64,000 bases of DNA from DATLXU01 sp035575515 (GTDB taxonomy: Bacteria; Acidobacteriota; Blastocatellia; UBA7656). The stretch spans positions 27,517 to 91,516 of the forward strand of contig DATLXU010000080.1 in the NCBI GenBank assembly GCA_035575515.1, written 5' to 3'. Of the stretch, positions 51,442 to 59,172 are shown piece by piece. A program made the translations under genes and the position numbers. The notes below the pieces were generated by a model, which saw only the letters and a list, made by a program, of their open reading frames with translations, searched no databases and was not told where the DNA came from. Within the stretch, counting starts at the first letter, position 1; every line of letters starts with the position of its first letter.

Positions 51442-51990
51442 TTACTTCGCTTTCAATAACGCTTGAATGTCGCGCTCAATTTCCGCGCCTTTGCCCTCAT
51501 AGGCTCCGGAGTATTTTTTATAGACCTTCCAGTCCCGACCAATCAGATATGTGGTCGGGAAGTTAATCACGTCAAAGTCGGCAACCGTATCATCGTTGCC
51601 TGCCAGAATCGTGTAATGCATTTTGTGTCTGGCGACGAACCGCTTGATGTCGCGTGTCCAGCCAGACTGCACGGCAAGCCCTATAACTTTCACGCCGCGC
51701 GCGCCATACTTTTCTTGCAAGCTATTGAAGACAGGAATCTCGCCAATGCACGGGCCGCACCAGGTTGCCCAAAAGTCCAGCACCACAATGCTTCCTTTCA
51801 AATCATCCGATTTTGTCAGTCGGCCTTTGAGGTCAGGCAGCGTGAAATCTGGCGCTATGCGAGGCGTTTCCTCTTTTGCGCCGACTCTATCCAAAGTACC
51901 GGTCGTTTCCTGGCCGTATGCGCCCGTTGCCAGCCACGCGCAGCAAGCTGTGAGTAGGCTGGCGAGAATAGCCTTCGCAGTCGGCTTCAT
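51442..51990 (-). CDS. Secreted TlpA/ResA-type thioredoxin-like protein
   Basis: The 182-residue protein has a signal peptide (about 1-26), APDFTLPDLKGRLTKSDDLKGSIVVLDFWATWCGPCIGEIPVF with an ordinary CGPC active site, and NFPTTYLIG (cis-Pro). TlpA/ResA proteins reduce periplasmic disulfides, for example during cytochrome c maturation. Its active site uses Cys, not UGA, unlike several neighbours. Its start overlaps the stop of the CopZ-like gene (ATGA). It could provide electrons to the Sec-containing Mer proteins; this is inference. Confidence 0.9.
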   Translation of the reverse strand: MKPTAKAILASLLTACCAWLATGAYGQETTGTLDRVGAKEETPRIAPDFTLPDLKGRLTKSDDLKGSIVVLDFWATWCGPCIGEIPVFNSLQEKYGARGVKVIGLAVQSGWTRDIKRFVARHKMHYTILAGNDDTVADFDVINFPTTYLIGRDWKVYKKYSGAYEGKGAEIERDIQALLKAK

Positions 51991-52583
51991 AAAGATGATT
52001 CCTCCGCTTGATTAACTTCCTGCGATTGTATTATTGGCTCGGCAAGACCGGGTTTCGGCGCGCAGCAATTATGAATCTCGTTGCCAGTTGCGTCTGCCTG
52101 AGCGTTAAGCTCCGTCTGAGCTTGCACACGCTTGACCGCCTTGTTGACCTCGCCAAGACAACAGCGGCCTGATGGATTTTTCACATCGCAGGCGCAGTGA
52201 CCTGCCTTGATCTCTGCTGCGATTATGTCGGGGATGGTTGCGCGCCCTTTCGTCAGAAGCTCGTCTCGCAACATCTCTTCTGTGAAATCGAAGCAATAAC
52301 AGATCGTGATAGGGTCTTGCGTCTCCTTTATCCCGACTCGCACCCGCACATCTCGTTTGGTGAAATACTGCTCCGCCTCGTTCGAGAAATAGACCACATC
52401 GCACGAAGGCGTCTCGCAGAAGTAATACTGCGTGTCTTTGATCTGGTCGTGACTCTCGCCTTTGAGAATGTGCTCGACGGTGATGCGCTCGACCTTTTTG
52501 GCTCGCTTGCCGCACGCGCGGCAGATGGCCGATGCTGTGCTCTGCGCATACTCCGTTTTAACCCGCTTTCCACAACAATTCAC
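51987..52583 (-). CDS. CopZ-like metal-binding protein with zinc-ribbon and [2Fe-2S]-type cysteines
   Basis: The 198-residue protein has 15 or so Cys: NCCGK and CRACGKR near the start, a YYFCETPSCDVVYF segment, ICYCFDFTEEML, GHCACDVKNPSGRCCLGEV, and a final NCCAPKP. The middle part matches the N-terminal Zn/[2Fe-2S] domain of CopZ-type copper chaperones. In mer operons such proteins could pass metal to the reductase. AGGAGG lies 6 nt before the GTG at 52583. Its tail is Gln/Ala-rich and likely flexible. Confidence 0.8.
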   Translation of the reverse strand: MNCCGKRVKTEYAQSTASAICRACGKRAKKVERITVEHILKGESHDQIKDTQYYFCETPSCDVVYFSNEAEQYFTKRDVRVRVGIKETQDPITICYCFDFTEEMLRDELLTKGRATIPDIIAAEIKAGHCACDVKNPSGRCCLGEVNKAVKRVQAQTELNAQADATGNEIHNCCAPKPGLAEPIIQSQEVNQAEESSL

Positions 52584-52627
52584 AAGCACCCTCCTGTCTT
52601 GTAATTAAGCCTCACGCTCACTTGAGT

Positions 52628-52826
52628 TCAAGCGCGCTTTGCCCGCTCCCTAAAGTAGTAGCCGATCAAGGCCACAGCCACGAACATAATCAGCAACCCG
52701 ATTAAGATTATGTCATCGAGAACGAAACCTGAGCCGCACAGCCGCAAGCAGCCCGGCTACCAAAAACGGCGCGACGCAGCATATTCCTGCCAGCGCTGCG
52801 CCGCCGCGACCATCGGCTACGAGCAT
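52628..52826 (-). pseudogene. MerF-like mercury transporter, frameshifted
   Basis: Two overlapping frames together give a small two-helix protein. The first (from ATG 52826) reads LAGICCVAPFLVAGLLAAV, a helix with the vicinal Cys pair typical of MerF/MerT; the second, shifted by one base, reads GSGFVLDDIILIGLLIMFVAVALIGYYF and ends KRA. The total length 199 nt is one base more than a multiple of three. One extra base near GTGCGGC would explain it. It could be a sequencing error or a decayed gene. No slippery site in the correct register is seen. Confidence 0.55.
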
Positions 52827-52995
52827 GCGACCCGGCCACGACTGATCCTCTTTAGCTCGCGCGCTCGAGGCCGAAGCACTTGTCCGTCTCTGTTACGTTT
52901 TCTGTCTTCACATTTGCGCTGTGTTTCTCTTTAATTGAGTTCCGTTTCTGCATTGCAGAATAACCTTACTGTCCGCTAACGGCTGCCCTGCCGGC

Positions 52996-53940
52996 TCACT
53001 GCTGTTGAACCGACTTAATCCCGCTTGCCTTGAAGCCCGTCTCGTTGATTGCGGCCTTGATCTGGTCAAGCGTGACGATATGAGGATCATAAACCACTTT
53101 TGCCTGTTTCTTCTCGAAGCTGACCTTCGCTGAGCTTACGCCCTTGAGCTTGCTGAGCGCGATCTCAATTGACTTCGCGCAGCCGCCGCAGGTCATTCCT
53201 TCAACGCGAATCACAGCAGTCGCGCGCCTGGGCTGAGTTGACTGGCTCGGCTGCGTCTGTTGTGATTCTGATGCTGCGGGCGCTTGAGGCTGTGAGGCTG
53301 CGGCGGTTGCAGATGGCTCAGATGATGCGGCTTTTTGCGAGACAGCATCGCCTGCCTTGTAGCCGGTCGAGTTAATCGCGGCGCGAATAGCATCAACGTT
53401 CGTCTGAGCAGGATCATAAACGACGAGTGCGCGTGCCTGCTTATAAGAGACATCGGCTGATTTGACGCCCGGCGCTTTTGCTAGCGCGCTTTCGATTTCA
53501 ATCGCGCACGCATCGCACGTCATGCCGCTGATTGAAATCATTGCGGATGCTTCTTCCGCGCTGACGTCATTCGATGCGGCTGATGGAAGATCAATCTTCG
53601 CAGTTGCTCCGACAAGAGCGCCGGAGTAGTAAGGAAAGACCGCAAAGGCTATGACTGCGATGGCCGCAATCCATAGCATTAGCTTTGTCGCGCGGCCTGC
53701 GCGACGGACTCTGCACGCGCCATCATCACAAATCACCTCGCGCTTTCGATAAGTCAGGTAGAACGCGACTACGAGCAGCAATGCGGTGACGCCCAGCAGG
53801 TAAGGCCGCAAAGAGCCGAACGTGGCTGACAATCCGAACGCCCCAAGCCCCAGCGCAGCGGCGACAATCGGCCCTATGCAGCAGAGACTCGCGGCAACAG
53901 CCGCCAATAACGATCCTCCCAGCACGACTTTTTCTTTCAT
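52996..53940 (-). CDS. merT: MerT-like transporter fused to two heavy-metal-associated (MerP-like) domains
   Basis: The 314-residue protein begins with a MerT-like membrane part (about 1-110): LAAVAASLCCIGPIVAAALGLGAFG with the vicinal Cys pair, and two more helices. Two HMA domains follow, ISGMTCDACAIEIESALAKAPGV (about 132-205) and RVEGMTCGGCAKSIEIALSKLKGV (about 240-308), joined by an Ala/Ser/Gln-rich linker. In standard operons MerT and MerP are separate; here the Hg carrier and channel are one protein. The HMA domains face the periplasm if the helix count is three. Its start overlaps the merR stop. Confidence 0.9.
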   Translation of the reverse strand: MKEKVVLGGSLLAAVAASLCCIGPIVAAALGLGAFGLSATFGSLRPYLLGVTALLLVVAFYLTYRKREVICDDGACRVRRAGRATKLMLWIAAIAVIAFAVFPYYSGALVGATAKIDLPSAASNDVSAEEASAMISISGMTCDACAIEIESALAKAPGVKSADVSYKQARALVVYDPAQTNVDAIRAAINSTGYKAGDAVSQKAASSEPSATAAASQPQAPAASESQQTQPSQSTQPRRATAVIRVEGMTCGGCAKSIEIALSKLKGVSSAKVSFEKKQAKVVYDPHIVTLDQIKAAINETGFKASGIKSVQQQ

Positions 53941-54425
53941 GGCTTCCTTCCTTTCTTCGCATCTATTCTATTGCGCAATGCACGAGATTTGGTCGGCTTC
54001 GCCTCGCTATGAGTAGAATGCGAAATCTCGAACAGCACGGGGCAGCGGTCTTCGCGCTTGCCCGCAAGCGCCTGCTCGCACTCTTTCAAGTAAGCGACAA
54101 TTCTCCGGCGGAACGCGCGCATCTCGCCAAGTCTCGCGTCGAGTTCTTCAAGCTTCGATATGAGCAAGTCCCGAACTCGACGGCACTCGGCAAGCCCGGC
54201 TTCACTGCCGGGCAGAAGCATTCTTATATCATCGAGCGAAAGCCCAAGCGACTGCGCCTGTTTAATGAAGCGCAGCCGTTCCAGATCGCTTTCGGTGTAG
54301 AGGCGATAGCCTGCGCGCGTGCGGCTCGCGGGCGGAAGCAGATTGAGCCGCTCGTAATACCTGACGGTGTCCGCGCTGACGCCTGCCGCCGAAGCTAATT
54401 GCCCAACTGTCAGATCGCTCGACAT
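53937..54425 (-). CDS. merR: MerR: mercury-responsive transcriptional regulator
   Basis: From the ATG at 54425 the protein has 162 residues: a winged HTH (LTVGQLASAAGVSADTVRYYERLNLLPPASRTRAGYRLY) and a long dimer helix with the three Hg-binding cysteines in the MerR spacing: AECRRV, KECEQ and RCPVLF. It would bind the operator within the 20-bp spacer upstream and activate the operon on Hg(II). It is the first gene of the mer operon. A 95-nt piece of this gene (54087-54181) recurs at 60813-60907. Confidence 0.92.
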   Translation of the reverse strand: MSSDLTVGQLASAAGVSADTVRYYERLNLLPPASRTRAGYRLYTESDLERLRFIKQAQSLGLSLDDIRMLLPGSEAGLAECRRVRDLLISKLEELDARLGEMRAFRRRIVAYLKECEQALAGKREDRCPVLFEISHSTHSEAKPTKSRALRNRIDAKKGRKP

Positions 54426-54447
54426 CGGTTTTCCCTCACGCTCTGTT

Positions 54448-54479
54448 ATTGTAAACCTTTGAGCCGACTCCAAAGTCAA
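54448..54479 (-). promoter_or_regulatory. MerR-type promoter and operator of the mer operon
   Basis: On the minus strand TTGACT (54479-54474) and TACAAT (54453-54448) are 20 bp apart, the overlong spacer of MerR-controlled promoters. The spacer holds the dyad CTTTGGAG/CTCAAAG (54457-54475). Confidence 0.8.
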
Positions 54480-54494
54480 GCGGAAAAAGATCAT

Positions 54495-54659
54495 ACGCGC
54501 AATGTCTCAGTTATGGGCTAAGGAGAAGTTGCGGTTGAGTTCAGAGTCCACGCTTTAGATCGCCTGCGGGCAGGCGTAAGGCTGGAGCAGCGGAACTTTC
54601 TTCTGCCCATTACTGAGGCGTTACTTCACAGATATGCAAAGGATAAGAATAGGTGACGG
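54495..54659. other. Intergenic stretch upstream of merR
   Basis: About 165 nt with no gene. CGCCTGCGGGCAGGCG (54559-54574) is a short hairpin. Otherwise nothing recognised. Confidence 0.4.
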
Positions 54660-54850
54660 CGCGCTAGGGCCACGAAGTGGCGTCAGCCAATAGCGACGTC
54701 CGAAAGGGCGTGGTAGTAGTGGGGTTAGCGATGACAGTCCTGAGGCCCGAAGGGCCGACAGTGCCGTGTGAGAACAATAGAGCCGCAGCGCGAAGCGGCG
54801 GCCTACGGTGATAGCAAGAAAAGTGAGTCACGGCTCTCAAGCCGAAGAAG
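54660..54850 (+). ncRNA. Structured region with GAA-capped hairpins, possible RNA or mobile-element remnant
   Basis: A series of small GC hairpins closed by GAA or GAAA loops: GCCAC-GAA-GTGGC (54669-54681), CGTCC-GAAA-GGGCG (about 54698-54711), GGCCC-GAA-GGGCC (54744-54756), and GCCGC...GCGGC. A longer pairing AGAGCCG/CGGCTCT (about 54778-54836) encloses the last. The minus-strand frame over this region looks like a by-product. It could be a structured ncRNA or the remnant of an intron or mobile element. Confidence 0.4.
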
Positions 54851-54873
54851 GAGCGAAGAGACGATAAGTGTTG

Positions 54874-55008
54874 ATGAGTGTGATGCAGACATTGAAGAAG
54901 CGAGTAGCCGACCCAAGGCAGCGATTTAAAGAAGCGTTGGACAAAATGGCGGCGAACTCGCAGATCAAAGCAAGCGAGGCATTGTTTGAAAGCGACAGCA
55001 GTCAATGA
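54874..55008 (+). CDS. Small possible protein downstream of the structured region
   Basis: A 44-residue frame (SVMQTLKKRVADPRQRFKEAL...) starts about 25 nt after the hairpin series and is rich in Lys, Arg and Ala. I recognise no family and no ribosome-binding site is clear. It may be the remainder of an ORF of the same element. Confidence 0.25.
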   Translation: MSVMQTLKKRVADPRQRFKEALDKMAANSQIKASEALFESDSSQ

Positions 55009-55472
55009 ATTGGCAAGTGCCTATACTTAAGGGCTGGGATCGTATCCCTAGCGGATTGGTCTATTCCCCACGCAACTGACCGATTACCTCGTAAGCCAAA
55101 TTTTAATTGACAAAAAAATGTAAGATACATAACAGTGCTGCATCTCAATGTCTCGGTGCTTCAAGCAAATCATTTCGAACAAGCCACATGGGTACGGTTT
55201 AATAATAAAAGCGCAAAGCCGCAGGGATGGGGGCCGAGCAGGCGACCCGGCGCTATTTACTTTTAAGGGTTATATCCCGTGCCAAATACCAGGCTGAAAG
55301 TTTAACTGTGTTTTGTTAGCTCTCAAAAGCTAAGGCGCGAATGGGCACGTCCTTTTGCCAGATGGTCCATCCACGCCTTATAGCAGAAACGCAAGTGCGC
55401 TTCCACCCAAGCGCACTTGTATCAAATGACCCAAACGGAAGTCAACTGACTTTCTCGTAGAAAGGAGAAGCG
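55009..55472. other. Long leader before the first secreted protein gene
   Basis: About 460 nt. It holds TTGACA at about 55108 with an AT-rich stretch and a weak TAACAG-like -10, so a promoter is possible. A GCGCAAAGCC stretch near 55230 resembles part of a cyclic-di-GMP riboswitch but the rest does not fit. A perfect hairpin near the gene is listed separately. Confidence 0.4.
55392..55419. repeat. Perfect hairpin upstream of the secreted protein gene
   Basis: CAAGTGCGCTT and AAGCGCACTTG form an 11-bp stem with loop CCACCC, about 55 nt before the start. It could be a regulatory leader hairpin or an operator. Confidence 0.55.
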
Positions 55473-58400
55473 ATGTTTGATACAATGCGACCCAACAAAT
55501 CTCGGCTCATGGTGATTCTAGTGACGGTAACTTTTGTCATTAGCGGTTTGCCCACCTCTTTCCCTGGGAGAGCTTACACCCCCGGCATTGCCCCGGCGCA
55601 ACCACTCTCAACAGGCGCCACAACTCAAGACCCCTGTTCACCTGGACCGACGATAGGGCTGCTAGCTCCTCTGGGCGGGGAGATACTTGATGTCGGCACC
55701 GTTTTTAAAATCACCTGGAGCACCGATGACCCAGGAGGAGCTTTATCCAGTGTAGGAGTCTATCTCTCGACCAATGGGGGCAGCACCTTCACCAATCTGG
55801 CTACCGTGCCAACATACCTGACTGAATACTCGTGGACCGTCCCCGCGATGGCCAACAAAGCAAACGCGCAGATTCTCCTCGTGGGCAACTCGAATTCTTG
55901 TAACAACGCACCTCAAGCCCGGAGCGGAAACTTCATAGTCTGGAATCGCGGGCCTGCATTGCCTCGCATTGCGGAAGCTCCCCTCTTCTTCGCAGGCCAG
56001 GGATTCACTTCCACAATCTATTTGACCAACACTTCTTCTAATGCTGTTACGGTCGAGCTTGATCCGCATAAGCCGAACGGCAACGCTACCCAGAACTTCC
56101 CTTCCCAGATGTCGCTGAATGCCGGAGCTTCGGCCACTGTGGACGCAGCCAGTCTCTACACCATTGGCGCGTCCGCCGAGAACCCTGCCGTCTCCGACAT
56201 AATCAATGGCGGCTTGCGCTTGCGTCACAACGGCTCTAAGGACAGTGATGTGCGTGCGGTCATTGTGGCCGAGCGAAGCGGCACTCAGAAATTCACGACG
56301 CCTTTCACTTACCCCGCGTCCTCTCAATCAGCATCAGGAACGATGCAGTGCGGTCCGATCTACTACGTTGACAATAATACGGATGCGTTCGTCTCTCTTC
56401 AAAACGTCACGAACGCGCCCCAGACCGTTCAGCTTACGTGCAACTATGGTACTGGCGCTGGCGGTACACCCAACGGCCAGGTTAAGAATCAGCCGATAAG
56501 TCTCGGTCCTCAGCAGACCTATATCGTGAACCTGGCCAGCATCTGGAGCCAGTTCGGCGGGGCCGAATGGGGCTCGATGGAGATATTCACAACAGACCCG
56601 CGCACAGTCGTTTGTCATTCTGTGATGATGTCAGCCCAGAATGTCATAGCCTGGGATTGCCCGTTTGTAGACCCGGCTATGTCTGTGAGCACGACTAAAG
56701 TCGCTGAAACCGTGATGCTCGACTACAACGCGAACGAAAATGCGTACATCATGGTCTGCAACACGTCAGCTACAGACAGCAGGACTGTGGCTGCCTCTTT
56801 CAAAACCAGCAACGGCGTAACTATTCCTCCGGCGCAGGTGACTCTCGCGCCCGGCGCGCAGCAGATGATAACGCTCAACGCGCGGCAGCTTCTTTCACCG
56901 GGGGGCAGCACGATTGCAGACGCGCGACTGACTTATGCCGGTAACGCTTCGGATATAGTTGCCGCAGGCTGCTCAATGTCGCCCGATGATAGTCACGCAG
57001 TGCCTGTAAAGTTCAAGGAGGCGAGCGCAAGTGACGGGCGGCGGCTGACAAGCCCGTTCTTCCGCTTCGATCAAAGCGTCTCAGGGAAACTACAGATATC
57101 GAATCTGGGATCGAGCAGCGTAAAGGTAGGAGCGCGCATGGTGTTCGCCAATTCAACAGCCAAGCCTTTGAAGACAGGGCTGACCACCGTTCCTGCTGGC
57201 GGGACTGCGATGCTGGACCTTTCGACTGCTAACGACGGGGTTCCCGATGGCATAAACTCGTCAGGGCGCGTTGACCTGATACACAGCGGCCCTGCCGGAA
57301 CGGTGACGGCGGCTGTCACAGCGCTTGGAAACCTGGACAATTCAGGACACGTGATTCCACTTGATGCAGGCCCGCCCATTGATCCGGTCACTCTTTTCCC
57401 AACAGCAGTAGTTGTCATTCCTGGCGGATGTAGTGTCGTAGATGCGATCACGGACGGAACCATAACCAATCCAACGTTAAGCAGTTCTAACCCGTGCTTC
57501 GGCACGGCGATTCAGATGTTTGGGACGGGACCGAACACGTTTCAAACAACTATATGTGTGCCGATCAACTGCACAGGCGACGTTCCCATCAGCTTCACGC
57601 CTCCTGGCGGAACCGGAGCGGGCGACGAGAGCGATCTTGAAGTCGTGCAATCGAACTTTGCTGACTTCAGCACAAGTCTGGGGAAACGGCTGAATCCAAA
57701 CGGGACGACATCCTTCACCTTGACGGCGCAGAATGCTTTCCCGAATGCGCTTCTCGAAGTGGACTTCGTTGACCCGAAAGGGAAAAGTGTCTCTACTCAG
57801 GTTCAGGGCAATGGAGTGAGTAACTCTGTTACCGGAACCGGACCGGTCAACCACACGTTTCTGGGCAACGTGAAGAAGATTCAAGTGATACAGTTGAACC
57901 CGGATGGCACGCCCAATACATCGGTGTCTACGGTCTTAAAGGCGAAGAAAACGGGAGCGTACTTTGCGCTCGATCCGCCGACGAGCATAACGAGCGTAAC
58001 GCCAAATGCCGTGCCGGTCACGGGCGGGACGGTAACGATAAAAGGGACAGGGTTCCAGACCTGGCAATTGGGCACCGCACCCAACACAGTAACTGTCAAT
58101 CCGGTTGTGTTGATAGGAGGACGCACACTCAAGAATCACGACCAGATCCCCTTTACAGTGATCTCAGTGACTACCGACCAGACCACCATCCTGGGCAATG
58201 TAGGACCAACACCCAACACCGTATCCACCTGTGCGGTCGAGGGACAGACGCCTTGCAAGAGGATAACAGTGATTAATCCGGGCGGCAGCGACGGGGTGGA
58301 TAACTTCACCAGCGAGAATCTGCTCACGATCAACCCGCCGCCCCCCCCTGTGATAGAAGGGACGGCGGCTCTCACAGTGACTGGCGCGGCGGGGCCAGCT

Positions 58401-59069
58401 ACGAGCAACTCCATCGGCATGCAAGACATCCGCGTGGTAGGTGGACTTACGGTAGCTTCGCCAGTGACTGCCCGAATCATTGGCAGGAACCTCGGCAGAG
58501 TACAATCGGTCACCTTCGGCAGTTCGCCGGCCTTGGTGGGGCCTTCAAACATCAATAGAAATGGGACAAGGATTGAGGTTAGCGTTCCTGCTTTTTGCGT
58601 CACGGGCACACAGGCCAGCGTGCCGGTGATTGTGGATGATGGGATCAATGCGCCAGTCTCATTCGCCAATGGGTGGATATACACGGCGACCGGGCCGATA
58701 CAAATCTTTATCCGCGGCGTTCCCACCAACAGCGTCGTTTTCGTTGTCGGCCCGTGCGAACGGCTGAACATTGGGGCTACGACTTGGAATGTTCCAGGCG
58801 TTGGAGACGGATTCCTGGATAATTCGCAGAATTGCAGCTTCATCAACGTCTCTTGCGCCAGAATAGTTAACGTGAGCTTTAGCGAAAAAACTGGACTGAC
58901 GACAGTCTTTCCTAACGCCAATTTTGGACTGCTAACATGGGGAACAAGCTGCGCAAGCTGTACGGGGGCAACCGGCACAGTATCTGGCACATTCCTGGTA
59001 GACTCGACGAATACAACTTCAGGGAGGAGGGCTCCGACTATATGCCAGTCTGCTAGTTGCAAGCCCTAG
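55473..59069 (+). CDS. Very large secreted protein with repeated Ig-like/IPT-type domains
   Basis: The 1198-residue protein has a signal peptide (about 10-33). An Ig-like domain with LSTNGGSTFTNLATVPTYLTEYSWTVP follows (about 50-145), then about 500 residues of beta-rich, Asn/Ser/Thr-rich sequence with two similar modules each containing CNTSATDSRTVAASF or LTNTSSNAVTVEL. The C-terminal third holds IPT/TIG-like units: ITSVTPNAVPVTGGTVTIKGTGF and ARIIGRNLGRVQSVTFGSS. Several Cys pairs suggest disulfides outside the cell. The function is unknown; adhesion or matrix is a guess. AAGGAG precedes the ATG. Confidence 0.75.
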   Translation: MFDTMRPNKSRLMVILVTVTFVISGLPTSFPGRAYTPGIAPAQPLSTGATTQDPCSPGPTIGLLAPLGGEILDVGTVFKITWSTDDPGGALSSVGVYLSTNGGSTFTNLATVPTYLTEYSWTVPAMANKANAQILLVGNSNSCNNAPQARSGNFIVWNRGPALPRIAEAPLFFAGQGFTSTIYLTNTSSNAVTVELDPHKPNGNATQNFPSQMSLNAGASATVDAASLYTIGASAENPAVSDIINGGLRLRHNGSKDSDVRAVIVAERSGTQKFTTPFTYPASSQSASGTMQCGPIYYVDNNTDAFVSLQNVTNAPQTVQLTCNYGTGAGGTPNGQVKNQPISLGPQQTYIVNLASIWSQFGGAEWGSMEIFTTDPRTVVCHSVMMSAQNVIAWDCPFVDPAMSVSTTKVAETVMLDYNANENAYIMVCNTSATDSRTVAASFKTSNGVTIPPAQVTLAPGAQQMITLNARQLLSPGGSTIADARLTYAGNASDIVAAGCSMSPDDSHAVPVKFKEASASDGRRLTSPFFRFDQSVSGKLQISNLGSSSVKVGARMVFANSTAKPLKTGLTTVPAGGTAMLDLSTANDGVPDGINSSGRVDLIHSGPAGTVTAAVTALGNLDNSGHVIPLDAGPPIDPVTLFPTAVVVIPGGCSVVDAITDGTITNPTLSSSNPCFGTAIQMFGTGPNTFQTTICVPINCTGDVPISFTPPGGTGAGDESDLEVVQSNFADFSTSLGKRLNPNGTTSFTLTAQNAFPNALLEVDFVDPKGKSVSTQVQGNGVSNSVTGTGPVNHTFLGNVKKIQVIQLNPDGTPNTSVSTVLKAKKTGAYFALDPPTSITSVTPNAVPVTGGTVTIKGTGFQTWQLGTAPNTVTVNPVVLIGGRTLKNHDQIPFTVISVTTDQTTILGNVGPTPNTVSTCAVEGQTPCKRITVINPGGSDGVDNFTSENLLTINPPPPPVIEGTAALTVTGAAGPATSNSIGMQDIRVVGGLTVASPVTARIIGRNLGRVQSVTFGSSPALVGPSNINRNGTRIEVSVPAFCVTGTQASVPVIVDDGINAPVSFANGWIYTATGPIQIFIRGVPTNSVVFVVGPCERLNIGATTWNVPGVGDGFLDNSQNCSFINVSCARIVNVSFSEKTGLTTVFPNANFGLLTWGTSCASCTGATGTVSGTFLVDSTNTTSGRRAPTICQSASCKP

Positions 59070-59110
59070 TCTGGGCTCAGCAACTTGACTAAGCAGAAGC
59101 GTTCTTGTGG

Positions 59111-59148
59111 CAGGAGTAGAGCTGCAATTGGAATTGCGGCTCTACTCC
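59111..59148. terminator. Long hairpin after the large secreted protein gene
   Basis: AGGAGTAGAGCTGCAATT and AATTGCGGCTCTACTCCT pair over 18 bp with one mismatch and a GG loop, in the short gap between two genes on the same strand. It lacks a T-run. Confidence 0.6.
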
Positions 59149-59172
59149 TTCCCACGATCATAGGAGGTAGGC

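Noticed and set aside
54664..55005. Protein-coding gene on the minus strand over the hairpin series
   Set aside because: The frame follows the GC hairpins, has no ribosome-binding site and no family similarity; the RNA-structure reading is better supported.
55220..55290. Cyclic-di-GMP (GEMM) riboswitch
   Set aside because: GCGCAAAGCC and a GC-rich stem resemble part of the motif, but the conserved GGCAAACC and tetraloop-receptor parts are missing.
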